A stretch of 64,000 nt of DNA from Lunularia cruciata (lineage: Eukaryota; Streptophyta; Marchantiopsida; Lunulariales; Lunulariaceae). Each line of letters begins with the position of its first letter. Within the stretch, counting starts at the first letter, position 1. The position numbers and the translations under genes are program-made. Under the pieces are notes generated by a model. The model had not been told where the DNA came from. It ran no database searches and worked only from the letters and a program-made list of their open reading frames with translations. This document shows, one piece after another, positions 32,550 to 43,074 of the stretch. Where the stretch lies: the NCBI GenBank assembly GCA_948567375.1, contig OX419759.1, forward strand, positions 55,642,593 to 55,706,592. Reading direction: 5' to 3'.

Positions 32550-35500
32550 ATGGGGAAACTTCCGGTTTTCTTTGGCAAGGATGGAGAAGATGTGGAGGCC
32601 TTTGTGAGAGACTTCAAGAGAGCTTGCATAGGAAACAATGAGAGGAGGAAGAATGAGTGGGCCTCATTATTACCAGATTTCTTTGAGGATGCAGCACTTA
32701 CATGGTATGAGTCAGAATACCAAAAGAGAGAGAGGAGAGAGGGGGAAGAGGAGTCTTGGGAGACTTTGACTTCAGCACTCATTGAGAACTTTCTTCCTGA
32801 TGAGAGTTATGAGAGATTGATGAGTGAGGTTACATTTCTCAAGCAAGGAGATGGAGAGAAAGTGAGGGTCTATGTGGAAAGAGTGGAAAAGTTGGAGTCC
32901 AGATTTCGCATAGTGTTGAGGAAGGGTGGGGATGATGTGGAGACTACAATGATTGGCATAGGGGCCATGCTCACCAAGAATTTTGTGAGAGGATTGAGAC
33001 CACAAATTAGAAGCAAGGTGAGATATGAGAAACCTTCTCCCAAGGTTGAAGCTATCAAGATCGCAATTCGTATGGAGGAAAGTTTGGAAGGGGATGAGAG
33101 TGATTTGGTGGTGAAGGAGGTTGTGCATCCTCCTCAAGGCTACAAGTATGGTGGAACTTCTGATACTTTGGTGACAAGGGTTGCACCACAAGTAGTAGTT
33201 GCTCCAATTCTTGCATCTCCACCAAAAGATCCACTCCAAACCATCACAGAACAACTTGCGGATCTCAAGATCAATGTGGTGCAACTATGGGAGAAGAGAG
33301 AGGTGGATCAGAATGTAGGGAGAGGACCTAGGAGTTATGGAAACTATCCATATAGAGGAGCCCAACCAGCCAACAATTTCAATGATAGAAATTGTTTTGG
33401 TTGTGGAGGAAGAGGCCATATCCAAAGGAATTGCCCAAATTCCACTTACCATGGAGGAAGGGGTTATGAGGGAGCCAATAGAGGGAAAGAGGGAGGTAGT
33501 GAAACCCAAGTGGCTCCTACTCCCAACAAAGGTAAGGGGATAGCATCCATAGATGTGGTTGAGAGCAAGTATGAGAAGGGAGAGTGCTCAAACTCCAAGG
33601 GTCTTAATTTGGAGCTTTTGGCACAAGAGAAGAAGAGAGCTCGTTTTGCAGAGGATGTTCACTCTTCTCAAGGATTTACTTCAAGCAAGGATACTCCTAT
33701 GTCTACTAGGAGCACTCGCACCTCAACACCATCAACAACAAAGACTCCAAGGAAGAAGTTGGGGATGGAGGACTTCTTGATCTCAAAGCAACAATGGAAC
33801 TACAATGTGTTGGAGGATGTTGGTAGTCACAAGGCTAACATCACAGTGGGCCAATTAATTGCTTTGAACCCTACCTTGAGAAAGGAGCTTAGAGGTGGTT
33901 TGAGTTCTACAAGGAGCAAAAAGAAGAAGAAGGCAAAAGTTCCAGTATCAATGGGGGTGGTGGATGCCAAGCCAGCACCATGGGAGGCTTGTGAATATGC
34001 CTCCAAGATTGATGTGAGAGTGAATGGTCACAACATCAAGGATGCATTGGTTGATGGAGGATCAGCAGTGAATGCCATGTCAGAAAGGTTGATGAAGAAG
34101 TTGGGTATGATACCCTCAAGACCTTCAACATTTGTGGTGAGCATGGCAAACAAGCAACAAGTTCGACCAGTAGGGGTGATGGATAAGGTGGTAGTTTCAG
34201 TTATGGGAGTTCAAAATCTCATGACTTTCCAAGTCTTGAAGGATTCAAGCTATGACTTACTTCTTGGGAGGCCATGGTTGAGAGCAGCACGCACAACTGA
34301 TCGATGGCACAAAGGGTACTTGAGGATTGGGCCATCAAACCATAGAGTCACTGTTCCTGTGACTAACACCACCAACACTTCACATTCAGATACCCCATCT
34401 TCTAATTATTGGGAATCAGATTCTGAAGAAGGAGCTTCAGGTGTGGACACAAGCATGGAAGAGGAGACTTCCACGGAGGAGGATGAATCTGAATCTGATT
34501 CAGATGTGTATCCCTTGTGTGCTATGGATTTTGCACCTAAGCCAGAGGTTTTGAAGGACCCAGATAAATCACCATTGACACTTGAGGAGGTAGAGAGAAG
34601 GTTATCTACCCTCAAGTATGGCCCAAATGTTACCAAGGAGGAGAAGGTGAGATTTGAGGAGATTTTCCGCAAGTTCATCCATGTGTTTGCTTTTAGTTAC
34701 AAGGATTTGAAGGAAGTCACCTTGGAGGAGCACAAGATAGAGGTGGAGTCACATGCAAGACCAATCCGCCAAAAGCAACGTCGCATTAGCCCACCAATAT
34801 CTTTGGTTGTGAAGGAGGAGATTGATAAGCTCAAGGAGGCTGGATTTATCTTTGAGGTGGAGAATTCAGAATGGGTGTCTCCAATTGTCATTGTGAAGAA
34901 AAAGAATGGCAAGCTTCGGGTATGTGTGGATTACAAGAAGCTTAATGCTGTTACCAAGAAGGACTACTACCCATTGCCATTCATTGATGAGATCTTGGAG
35001 GAGGTTGCAGGTCATGAGAGGTACAGTTTTGGAGATGGTTATAGTGGATATAACCAAATAAAGATTGCACCAGAGCATCAACAACTCACCACATTCACCA
35101 CACCTTGGGGAACTTACGCTTTCAAGGTCATGCCTTTTGGGCTTTGCAATGCTCCAGCCACATTCCAACGGTTCATGAACAAGGTATTTGAACCTTTCAT
35201 TGGGAAATTTGTGAGAGATTTCATTGATGACTTTTGTGTCTATGGGAGCAAGGAGGAGCACTTTGAGCACCTAATCAAAGTCTTGCAACGCTTGGATGAG
35301 GCAAATGCATCACTCAACCCAGAGAAGTGCATTTTTGGATGTGAAGAAGGTCTACTTTTGGGGCACATCATCTCCAAGGATGGAATAGCAGTTGATCCTG
35401 AGAAGGTGAGGAAAATCTCAGACCTTCCATTCCCTTCAAGCTTGACAAAGTTACGCCAATTCTTGGGAATGGTTGGGTACTATAGGAGGTTCATCTTCTC

Positions 35501-37376
35501 ATTTTCCAACAAGGCTTATGCATTGACCATCTACATGAAGAAGGGTGTAGATTACATGGTGATTTTGGAAGACAAGGAGACTCTCAAAGCTTTTGAGGAG
35601 CTCAAGCAATCCCTTGTTGTAGCTCCAATTCTTGCTAAACCTGATTGGAGTAAGCCTTTCATCCTCTACACTGATGCTTCTAATGTAGCTATAGGATGCA
35701 CTCTTAGTCAATTAGACCAAGATGGGCATGATCATCCAATAGCTTATGCTAGTAGGCAGATGGTTTCAGCAGAGAAGAACTACTCTGTCACAGAGAGAGA
35801 AGGGTTGGCAGTGATCTTTGGTCTCAAGAAGTTTAGACACTACTTGATTGGAGGGAAAGCCACAATTGTCACGGATCACAAGGCTTTGAAGTACATCTTC
35901 AACAAGCCTAATGTTGAAGGGAGACTAGCAAGGTGGATGATACTCTTGTCTGAGTATGACTACACAATTGAGGATAGGCCAGGAAAGAAACATGCAAATG
36001 CTGATTTGTTATCTAGAGCCTATGATCATGATGGAGATGAGCCAGTAGATGATTCCTTCCCGGATGAGGAGCTCATGACAATCTCAGTCACTCAAGAGAT
36101 TCCAATGGAGTACAAGGAGATTGTGGATTTTGTGACAAGAGGTAACTATCCAGAAGGGATGCATGCTAGGGAGAGGAAGGCCCTTGCAGCAAGATCTAGA
36201 CCTTACACAATGGTGGAGGATATTCTTTTTCACCAAGGAGCAGATGGTCTACTTCGAAGAGCAGTGGGTAAGGAAGAGTCTATCCTACTCATAAAGGAGT
36301 TTCATGAAGGTTTAGTATGTGGAGGACACTTTGCAGGAAAGGTGACTGCTTTCAAGATTCTAGATGCAGGTTACCATTGGAGAGGGATTTTCAAGGATTG
36401 TCTTGATTATTGCAAAACTTGTCATGTTTGTCAAGCTTTTGCTAGAAAGTCTACATCCACTCCACCACTTAGATCAATTCCATTGCTAGGACCTTTTGAG
36501 AAGTGGGGAATTGATTTTGTAGGACCTCTCAATAGAACCCCAAGGAACAATCGGTACATTGTGGTAGTTACTGATTACCTTACCAAGTGGGTTGAGGCTA
36601 GACCATTGAGGGACAAGAATGAAGATGAAGTGGGTAGATTTCTTTATGAACGCATTATCACTAGGTTTGGATGCCCTTTGGAGTTGGTTTCTGATAGAGG
36701 AGGAGAGTTTACAGGAAGCATTACTACAGCCATGCTACAACATTTCTCTATCACACATAGAGTAACTACATCCTATAAGCCAAATTCCAATGGCTTGGCA
36801 GAGAGAACCAATCAGACCTTGTGCATGATGTTGGCCAAAGATGCAGAAATGGAGGGGGCTAAACATCATTGGGACAAGAGGATTCATGCAGTTTTGTGGG
36901 AGTATAGGACAACCATGAAGACTTCCACTGGATATTCTCCATTCCAATTGGTGTATGGTATTGAGTCTACCTTACCTATTCACTTTGATCTTCCTACCTT
37001 CCAAAGCATTCATAGGAGATTGAAGAAAGCACAAGGAAGTGATGCAGGGAAGTCAAGGAAGGATCAACTCATGGAGTTGGAAGAGGCAAGAGCAGTTGCT
37101 ATGGTTCGAGTGGAGCAAGCCCAAAGGAAACAAAAGGAGAGCTATGACAAGAGGCAAGGCAAGAAGAAGGTGGAGCCTTTCAAAGAAGGTGATTGGGTAA
37201 TGTTGTTTGATTCCATTCGATTCAAGAGAGTGCAAAAGAAGTTTTTGCCTAAGTACTTTGGACCTTTCATAGTAGAGAAGGTGTGGGGCAATTACACCTA
37301 TGATCTCAAGGAGTTGGGAGGAAGACACTTTGATAGGATTAACCATGATAAGTTGAAGATGTACCATAGAAGGTAG
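32550..37376 (+). CDS. Gy-B-inner gag-pol polyprotein (1608 aa, intact)
   Basis: One open frame. Gag spans residues 1-315 with zinc knuckle C282-C295. Retropepsin is around 495-590, with active site ALVDGGSAVN (D502-G-G instead of D-S/T-G). RT spans about 680-960, with FIDDFCVYG at 891-899. RNase H has TDAS (D about 1041), REGLA, TDHKAL and NADLLSR. Integrase has an HHCC domain about 1252-1294, then GIDFVGP (D1322), SDRGGEF (D1382) and NGLAERTN (E1418). A GPF domain near 1575-1600 ends with HDKLKMYHRR. All catalytic residues seem present apart from the unusual DGG. Gag and Pol share one frame without a shift. There is no chromodomain, envelope or extra domain after integrase. Confidence 0.96.
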   Translation: MGKLPVFFGKDGEDVEAFVRDFKRACIGNNERRKNEWASLLPDFFEDAALTWYESEYQKRERREGEEESWETLTSALIENFLPDESYERLMSEVTFLKQGDGEKVRVYVERVEKLESRFRIVLRKGGDDVETTMIGIGAMLTKNFVRGLRPQIRSKVRYEKPSPKVEAIKIAIRMEESLEGDESDLVVKEVVHPPQGYKYGGTSDTLVTRVAPQVVVAPILASPPKDPLQTITEQLADLKINVVQLWEKREVDQNVGRGPRSYGNYPYRGAQPANNFNDRNCFGCGGRGHIQRNCPNSTYHGGRGYEGANRGKEGGSETQVAPTPNKGKGIASIDVVESKYEKGECSNSKGLNLELLAQEKKRARFAEDVHSSQGFTSSKDTPMSTRSTRTSTPSTTKTPRKKLGMEDFLISKQQWNYNVLEDVGSHKANITVGQLIALNPTLRKELRGGLSSTRSKKKKKAKVPVSMGVVDAKPAPWEACEYASKIDVRVNGHNIKDALVDGGSAVNAMSERLMKKLGMIPSRPSTFVVSMANKQQVRPVGVMDKVVVSVMGVQNLMTFQVLKDSSYDLLLGRPWLRAARTTDRWHKGYLRIGPSNHRVTVPVTNTTNTSHSDTPSSNYWESDSEEGASGVDTSMEEETSTEEDESESDSDVYPLCAMDFAPKPEVLKDPDKSPLTLEEVERRLSTLKYGPNVTKEEKVRFEEIFRKFIHVFAFSYKDLKEVTLEEHKIEVESHARPIRQKQRRISPPISLVVKEEIDKLKEAGFIFEVENSEWVSPIVIVKKKNGKLRVCVDYKKLNAVTKKDYYPLPFIDEILEEVAGHERYSFGDGYSGYNQIKIAPEHQQLTTFTTPWGTYAFKVMPFGLCNAPATFQRFMNKVFEPFIGKFVRDFIDDFCVYGSKEEHFEHLIKVLQRLDEANASLNPEKCIFGCEEGLLLGHIISKDGIAVDPEKVRKISDLPFPSSLTKLRQFLGMVGYYRRFIFSFSNKAYALTIYMKKGVDYMVILEDKETLKAFEELKQSLVVAPILAKPDWSKPFILYTDASNVAIGCTLSQLDQDGHDHPIAYASRQMVSAEKNYSVTEREGLAVIFGLKKFRHYLIGGKATIVTDHKALKYIFNKPNVEGRLARWMILLSEYDYTIEDRPGKKHANADLLSRAYDHDGDEPVDDSFPDEELMTISVTQEIPMEYKEIVDFVTRGNYPEGMHARERKALAARSRPYTMVEDILFHQGADGLLRRAVGKEESILLIKEFHEGLVCGGHFAGKVTAFKILDAGYHWRGIFKDCLDYCKTCHVCQAFARKSTSTPPLRSIPLLGPFEKWGIDFVGPLNRTPRNNRYIVVVTDYLTKWVEARPLRDKNEDEVGRFLYERIITRFGCPLELVSDRGGEFTGSITTAMLQHFSITHRVTTSYKPNSNGLAERTNQTLCMMLAKDAEMEGAKHHWDKRIHAVLWEYRTTMKTSTGYSPFQLVYGIESTLPIHFDLPTFQSIHRRLKKAQGSDAGKSRKDQLMELEEARAVAMVRVEQAQRKQKESYDKRQGKKKVEPFKEGDWVMLFDSIRFKRVQKKFLPKYFGPFIVEKVWGNYTYDLKELGGRHFDRINHDKLKMYHRR

Positions 37377-37410
37377 AGAGACCTTCACTTTGAGGACAAA
37401 GTGAAAACTT

Positions 37411-37424
37411 AGTCCGGGGGTAAA
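37411..37424 (+). other. Gy-B-inner polypurine tract
   Basis: AGTCCGGGGGTAAA sits directly before the 3' LTR. The GGGGGTAAA core fits the plus-strand primer. The outer copy shows the reverse complement TTTACCCTCGG at 24067. Confidence 0.7.
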
Positions 37425-38103
37425 TGTAACACCCATTTGTGCATGTGTGTGGTATTGTGATATTTAGCTTGGTATTACAAGTACTTAAGAGATATTATTT
37501 ATATAGAGATAAAGGATGGTTCTATATTAGTCATGGTTAGCTAAAGTTAGTCATAGTTAAGATAGATAGGACCTTACTTTAGAGGAAGTAGAAAAGATGA
37601 GCACCACTATTTTGGATTTTAGTGTGTTGACTTGGTATTATTCCTAGGTGTTTGGCTTTGGGGAAAGAGTTGAGAACTCTTGGGCCCGCAAGCCTTTTTG
37701 TTTTGGATTCTTCTTTAGTCCAAGGATAGCCCATGTGAAGGAATCCTTGCTTTAGTGGTTGGGTCAAGATAAGGGGAATATGCCCATGTGAATGGATATT
37801 CCTTTCTACTTTTTGACTTTACTTGACTTTTAGTCTAGTAACTTGAGTTACTACGGTAATTAGTAACTTTGGTACGTAACTATTTCACAAGTATATAAAC
37901 AAGGAGTGAGGAGGTACTCATCATCCTTTCATTTGCAACTATCTCTCTCTCATTGAGTTCTCTAGTGAGCAATGTCTTGAGTCTTGGAGTGTTAGCCTTG
38001 GAGGAGTATGATGGAGTTGGGGTTCCTTGCCTTCTTAGTCCATGGTGCGCTACCATAATAGCCATCAGAGGTTCATCTTGAGTGAGAGACAGGCCGGCTC
38101 ACA
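37425..38103 (+). repeat. Gy-B-inner 3' LTR (679 bp)
   Basis: Same ends and length as the 5' LTR. Followed by GTACAAGATG, where GTAC is the duplicated target. Confidence 0.95.
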
Positions 38104-38309
38104 GTACAAGATGTACAAAATCACCTCAAAGATATCATAATGAACTACAGGGTATACAAATGGATCTTGGTTCTCTAATATAAGTTCAACACTCTTCTCT
38201 CCTAATGTTCTCTCCAAGTGAGCTCTCATAGCCTCCTTCTGCCTAATGTAGAATTGAATGCGGTACATTGTCTTGCCTTCCAGAGAGGTTCCGACAACGG
38301 AACCAAAAA
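38104..38309 (-). other. Gy-B-outer 5' leader, outer part, with primer site
   Basis: Reverse complement of 30985-31190 of the inner element. The primer site is at 38288-38305 (minus strand TGGTTCCGTTGTCGGAAC). It joins 30301 once the inner element and one GTAC are removed. Confidence 0.9.
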
Positions 38310-39001
38310 TGTGGGCCGGCCTATCTCTCATTCAGGATGAACCTTTGATGGCTATTATGGTAGCGCACCATAGACTAAGAAGACAAGGAACCCCAACTCC
38401 ATCATACTCCTCCAAGGCTAACACTCCAAGACTCAAGACATTGCTCACTAGAGAACTCAATGAGAGAGAGATAGTTGCAAATGAAAAGATGATGAGTACC
38501 TCTTCACTCCTTGTTTATATACTTGTGAAATAGTTACGTACCAAAGTTACTAATTACCATAGTAATTGAAGTTACTAGACTAAAAGTCAAGAAAAGTCAA
38601 AAAGTAGAAAGGAATATCTATTCACATGGGCATATTCCCCTAAGAATGTGGTCTTATCTTGATCCAACCACTAAGTCAAGGATTCCTTCACATGGGCTAT
38701 CCTTGGACTAAAGAAGAATCCAAAACAAAAAGGCTTGCGGGCCCAAGAGTTCTCAACTCTTTCCTCAAAGCCAACTACCTAGGAATAATACCAAGTCAAT
38801 ACACTAAAATCCAAAATAATGGTGCTCATCTTTTCTACTTCCTCTAAAGTAAGGTCCACTCTATCTTAGCTCTGACTAACTTTAGCTAACTATGACTAAT
38901 ATAGAACCATCCTTTAGCTCTATATAAATAATATCTCTTAAGTACTTGTAATACCAAGCTAAATATCACAATACCACACACATGCACAAATGGGTGTTAC
39001 A
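38310..39001 (-). repeat. Gy-B-outer 5' LTR (692 bp)
   Basis: Plus-strand text TGTGGGCCGGCC to GGGTGTTACA. Same length as 23375-24066 but with visibly more differences than seen between the inner LTRs. Confidence 0.92.
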
Positions 39002-42000
39002 GTGCATTATAGATATGAGAAAGAGATTTCCAAGTGCCATCATGAAGGAGATACTCTTTCCAAAGGACTTTGTAGTCAGTATGTTGTTGGCGGTCACATT
39101 GAATATGGCCAAACATCTAGTGCCATGTTAAGCCACCACCATTGGCATTATAAGGTACCAAAGGTCTTGTCCACACCCATGTGACCAGGAATTCTTGAAG
39201 GCATACAAGTTGTAGATCACCCTTAGTTGGAATATAGATCTGGTTTTCATAAAATAGAAGGACTTCTTTGAAGGAGAAGATGTTGTTTTCTTTTTCATTT
39301 GCTGTAAGATGACCTTGTACCATCTGAAAGAATGGATCTTATTGTAAAGAGGTCCTAAAATTGATATGGACTTTTGAATTTATGACATTGTTGTAATTGC
39401 CATCGTGATGAGAGGAAGAGTATTCAAATCAGGTCATTGTGATAAGGCATAGTTGATGATATGGAACCTATTGGGTCTATACTCAAGTTTGATGTCAAAA
39501 AACAATAGTTTTTCATCTTATTTTTTATGTATAACCATTCATGTGCTCTAAATATAATGTCTAAAACAAGGATTTGTGATTAGTTCATATGATCACTTTT
39601 TTTCCTAAGAGATATTGCCTCCATACCTTGGTGGCATATACCATTGCTAGTTGTTCTCAATTTCAAGTAGAATAATTCCTTTTTGTGGTATTTAGTTGGT
39701 GAGACACAAAGGCAATGAGATGCAATCCATCTCAAAATTTCTATTGCAACATAGCTCCTTTGGCAAAGTTAAAAGCATTGAAATCAACCACATAAGCTAG
39801 TTGAGGATCATATAATTGAAGAATAGGTCTTGAAGACACCATATGTTTTAGCTTCTAGAATGCTTCTTTGTGCTTGGTGGTCCACTAAAAGCTTGAGGTC
39901 TTCCCCAAGAGGTCAATCAATGGTGCGGCCACATGAGCAAAATAATGAATAAACTATTAGTTAAAATTACAAATCCATTAAATGCCCGTACTTTAATTGC
40001 ATCTTTCAAAGTAAGACAATTAGTAATGGCCTTGATTTTCTCCTCTTCCATCTTGATCCCTTCTCATGAGATCTTATGACCCAAGAGGGCAATTTCCTTT
40101 TGCTAAAAACACACTTTGACTTCTTGCAATAAAACTTCTATTGACGAAGTTGTCTTAGGACTTCTCACACATGATTTGCATGTTCTACCTCCATCTTGCT
40201 ATTGATTAAAACACCATCCAAGAACATCACCATGTACCTATCCAATAACATATCTAACACCTGATGCATCTAATCCATGAAGAGACTATTGGAGCATAAG
40301 TGAGCCCAAAAGGTAGAACTCTCCATTCAAAATGCTCATACCTTGTGTGAGAGGTAGTCTTTTGCACATCCTCTATATTAATGGGAATCTACAAATAGTT
40401 GCTTTGGAGATTCAACTTGGAAAATTATCGTGCTCTACTCAATTGATCTAACAAATTATCAATTTGAGACAAGGGATATGCATTCTTCATTATTTGTTTA
40501 TTGAGGCCATGATAATCAATACAAAAGCAAAGTCCTCCATCTTTCTTTGGAACAAATAGTATTGGTGGTCCCTAGGGAGATGTACTATGTCATTTAAAAC
40601 TATTCTCTTACAACTCACTCAATGTTATTCAAGGTTCATCCAACTCTTTTGGTGAGAGCCAATAGATTGGTCTCTTAGGTATTTCTTAGTAATAACTCAA
40701 TCTTGAAAGACATACCACAATTGGAGAGTAATCTCCTTGGTAGATCATCCAGAAATATATCTATAAACTCCTAAACTATTTGATCAACCATTGCTTGATG
40801 AGGCTTTTGGCCATTGTCAAATTCTCCATGCACAATTGGCTTTGATACACATTGCAAAAATAAGCTTATCTTCATTCAAAGCTTGTTTTATTGATAAACT
40901 TCACACAATAGACTTATCTTCATCCAAAGCTTGCTCTATGGTTGCATTATTGATAAACTTCCCATCTTAGAAGTGACTATCTTAGGTGTTTTACTCAAAG
41001 GTGTGAGGTAATCTAATTGATCATTTGTATCTTACTGTTATACTTGAATTTATTATTGGGTCCAATCAAATTGAACCTTATGACATTCAAGCCAAGATAA
41101 ACCTAAAATGACATTATAGTTGTAAAGGTGCCACCACAAACCTCATACATCCAAATACTCCTTTCCAATCTTGAATGTAAAAAGATAAGATGTACAAAAT
41201 GCAAAGCCCTTTCTACCATCCACCATTCATCAATCTATTTCCAATTATCGGTTTGATAGGAATACTTAATTCCTTGCTGATTGCATCAATATGCAATTCT
41301 TTGAATTTTTTGAACCAACCAAAATTCTACAATCACGATTAGACATCATACCTTGCAAGTTAAACAAATTTACATTGATCAAGCCTTCAATACCATTGGA
41401 ACTAATCAAGGTCTCAATAGGTTGCTCAAGTTCTCCTATTGGGTTTTTTGTGTTTCTCTAATCATCACGCTGCACATCTCCATTTGGGCAATTTGTCAAG
41501 GTCATCCATTTTTAAGTGGACATTTAGCAATGCAATGCCAATTTGGCAATAATAAAAGTAACCACTATTTTACCACAATCTTTCTCTATATGTAAGGCCA
41601 AATGGTTTCTATTGAATGATATCAATCTCCATTGGTACTGGCTCTTCCACCCATGTGTAGTGTGTGGACAAGTTTTTTGAAGGTCAAGGTCAAGACCAAG
41701 TTATCACAACCAAGGAATCAAAGTGTTCAACCAATTGCATGACTTCTTCAAGTGTTTGGGCTCCCACATAGTAACTTCTATTTTGGTGCATGACTTTGAG
41801 CCCCTCACAAATTGATCCAAAGCTTCATGTTTGAATATATTTGGAATTTGAATTATGATATTCTAAAATTAAATGATGTAGCTGATGGTTCTATAAGAAG
41901 CTACAGCTTCTTATAGAACTAATTTTCTTCAATTTTTCCAATCTATCTCATGTGGCTTGTGTAGTATTAATAGCTTAGAATCTCCCAATTATTGCACTCT

Positions 42001-42616
42001 AGAATTTTTCCATGTTGAGATTGGTGCAACAACCCGCCATTCAGCTCTCTCTACTCAAAATTGCCACTATAGTTTTACCACTCCATCCAATTGATTTGAA
42101 GCTAAGAGAATATATATCCATTCACCTTGAAGATTTGTAGCTTCAAAATAACATTCAAAATCAAACATAAAATTCTCCATTGCACTCGAGAGGTTCTTGC
42201 CTTCAAACACCTTGGGATTTGGAAATCAAATTTTCTCTTTGCCTTCTCAAAATGATGCTCTTTCAACATGCTCTTGTCATTGATGATCTTGTTCTTCCAA
42301 TAATTGAGTAAGGTGTTTCATTTGTTGTTGCATAACAATAATAACTCCAAGCATTGTTACCATGACTAGTACTCTATCAAATTACCTACACTAATCTGAG
42401 TTAACACATAGATGTAACACATCCACCATTCTGTGTAAGTTATGATTAGAAGCACCAAGGGTTCATCAAACAAGGTGATTGTATTCAAAAAACTCTATCC
42501 AAAGTGTGAGATGATGAACTGCATGAAGTGATGCTTGGGTATTATATGGAAACAATTTCCCAATGGTTTTGCGGAAATGGATTTAGTGGTCCATAAATTT
42601 CATCCATCCCATTTTT
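39002..42616 (-). pseudogene. Gy-A3 body: degraded gag-pol with integrase deletion
   Basis: Continues the chromodomain region from 23374, then jumps near 39115 from the chromodomain end to the integrase N-terminal part, so most of the integrase core is deleted. RNase H traces follow (39560-39960), then RT (39960-40800, with a degraded LDDILIYS region near 40215), the 60-bp repeat (40865-40975), protease (about 41050-41400) and gag (41460-42390). Almost no open frame remains. Assignments rest on nucleotide similarity to Gy-A1, A2 and A6. Confidence 0.75.
40865..40975 (-). repeat. Gy-A3 60-bp coding repeat (2 units)
   Basis: One shortened and one full unit of the family repeat (plus-strand text CTTATCTTCATCCAAAGC and so on). 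See the larger arrays in Gy-A2 and Gy-A6. Confidence 0.7.
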
Positions 42617-43074
42617 GCTCTGATACCAATGGAAAAGATCAAAGAGAGAAATAGAAGAATGAAAGATCAAGGTGAAAGATCACATTAGGACTCTTGAATA
42701 AGGGAAATTCTAAATTTCTAGCATGAACTTAGGCTTTGGTATTTATAAAGAACATACAAGGCTCTTGAGAAGATTCTCAAATAGCTTTTTAAAAACCATC
42801 TTCTTGGAGTGCAGGCCAAGCTAACCAATAAGCTTTCTTTTAGAAACCGCCTACATGTCAAGTTAGCTAAGCTTCCCAAGAAGCTCCCTTCTAGGAGCCA
42901 TCTACTTGCCATGCAAGCTAAGCTAGTTAAGAAGTTTTTCAACAAGCTTTCTTTTAGAAGGTACCAAGTAGTTTCCTAGATACTTCTAGAGTTTTCTTAT
43001 AACTCTTAACTAATATGGCCAATTTGCCACTTCATTCATTTTGACTAATTTGTCTTTAAACCCATATTATTATA
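42617..43074 (-). repeat. Gy-A3 primer site and 5' LTR
   Basis: The minus strand reads TGGTATCAGAGC (42628-42617), an exact initiator tRNA-Met site. The LTR runs 42630-43074, with TGTAAAAG changed to TGGAAAAG at one end and TTACA to TTATA at the other. GGGTG follows as the right target duplication. Confidence 0.82.

Larger units (their letters stand above)
30302..38103 (+). mobile_element. Gy-B-inner: apparently intact, young Ty3/Gypsy element
   Basis: A 7802-bp element with two 679-bp LTRs that differ at about 4 positions by eye, a tRNA-Glu-like primer site, an upstream zinc-knuckle ORF, one uninterrupted gag-pol frame of 1608 codons and a G-rich purine tract. GTAC at 30298-30301 recurs at 38104-38107. 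It lies in the 5' leader of a sibling on the opposite strand. No chromodomain is present. The F-I-D-D-F-x-V-Y-G box suggests a non-chromovirus plant Gypsy lineage (Athila/Tat side), which is inference. Confidence 0.95.
23375..39001 (-). mobile_element. Gy-B-outer: minus-strand Gypsy element, interrupted by Gy-B-inner
   Basis: Two 692-bp LTRs (23375-24066 and 38310-39001) flank a minus-strand body with an upstream zinc-knuckle ORF, gag, protease, RT, RNase H and integrase. The 5' leader is split at 30301/38104 by Gy-B-inner. GTGC at 23371-23374 recurs at 39002-39005, a 4-bp target duplication. The LTRs differ from each other at clearly more positions than those of Gy-B-inner, so this copy is older. 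Frames carry several stops and small indels. Confidence 0.92.
12468..43074 (-). mobile_element. Gy-A3: old minus-strand chromovirus expanded to about 30.6 kb by nested insertions
   Basis: Three pieces join into one Gy-A element when the insertions are removed: 3' LTR (12468-12623 plus 22999-23303), 3' internal end (23304-23374), and the rest of the body with PBS and 5' LTR (39002-43074). Sequence runs on smoothly across the Gy-C gap (CAAGAAGC to TTCCC) and across the Gy-B gap (TTTGTGC to ATTATAG), as judged from other Gy-A copies. Flanks GGATG and GGGTG match 4 of 5. The body lacks most of integrase. Confidence 0.85.

Noticed and set aside
32772..33284. 170-codon minus-strand open frame inside Gy-B-inner
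   Set aside because: Antisense to the intact gag-pol frame, with no motif.
38104..38331. Minus-strand open frame at 38065-38331 as a gene
   Set aside because: It spans the Gy-B-outer leader, the primer site and both adjoining LTR ends. Chance open frame.
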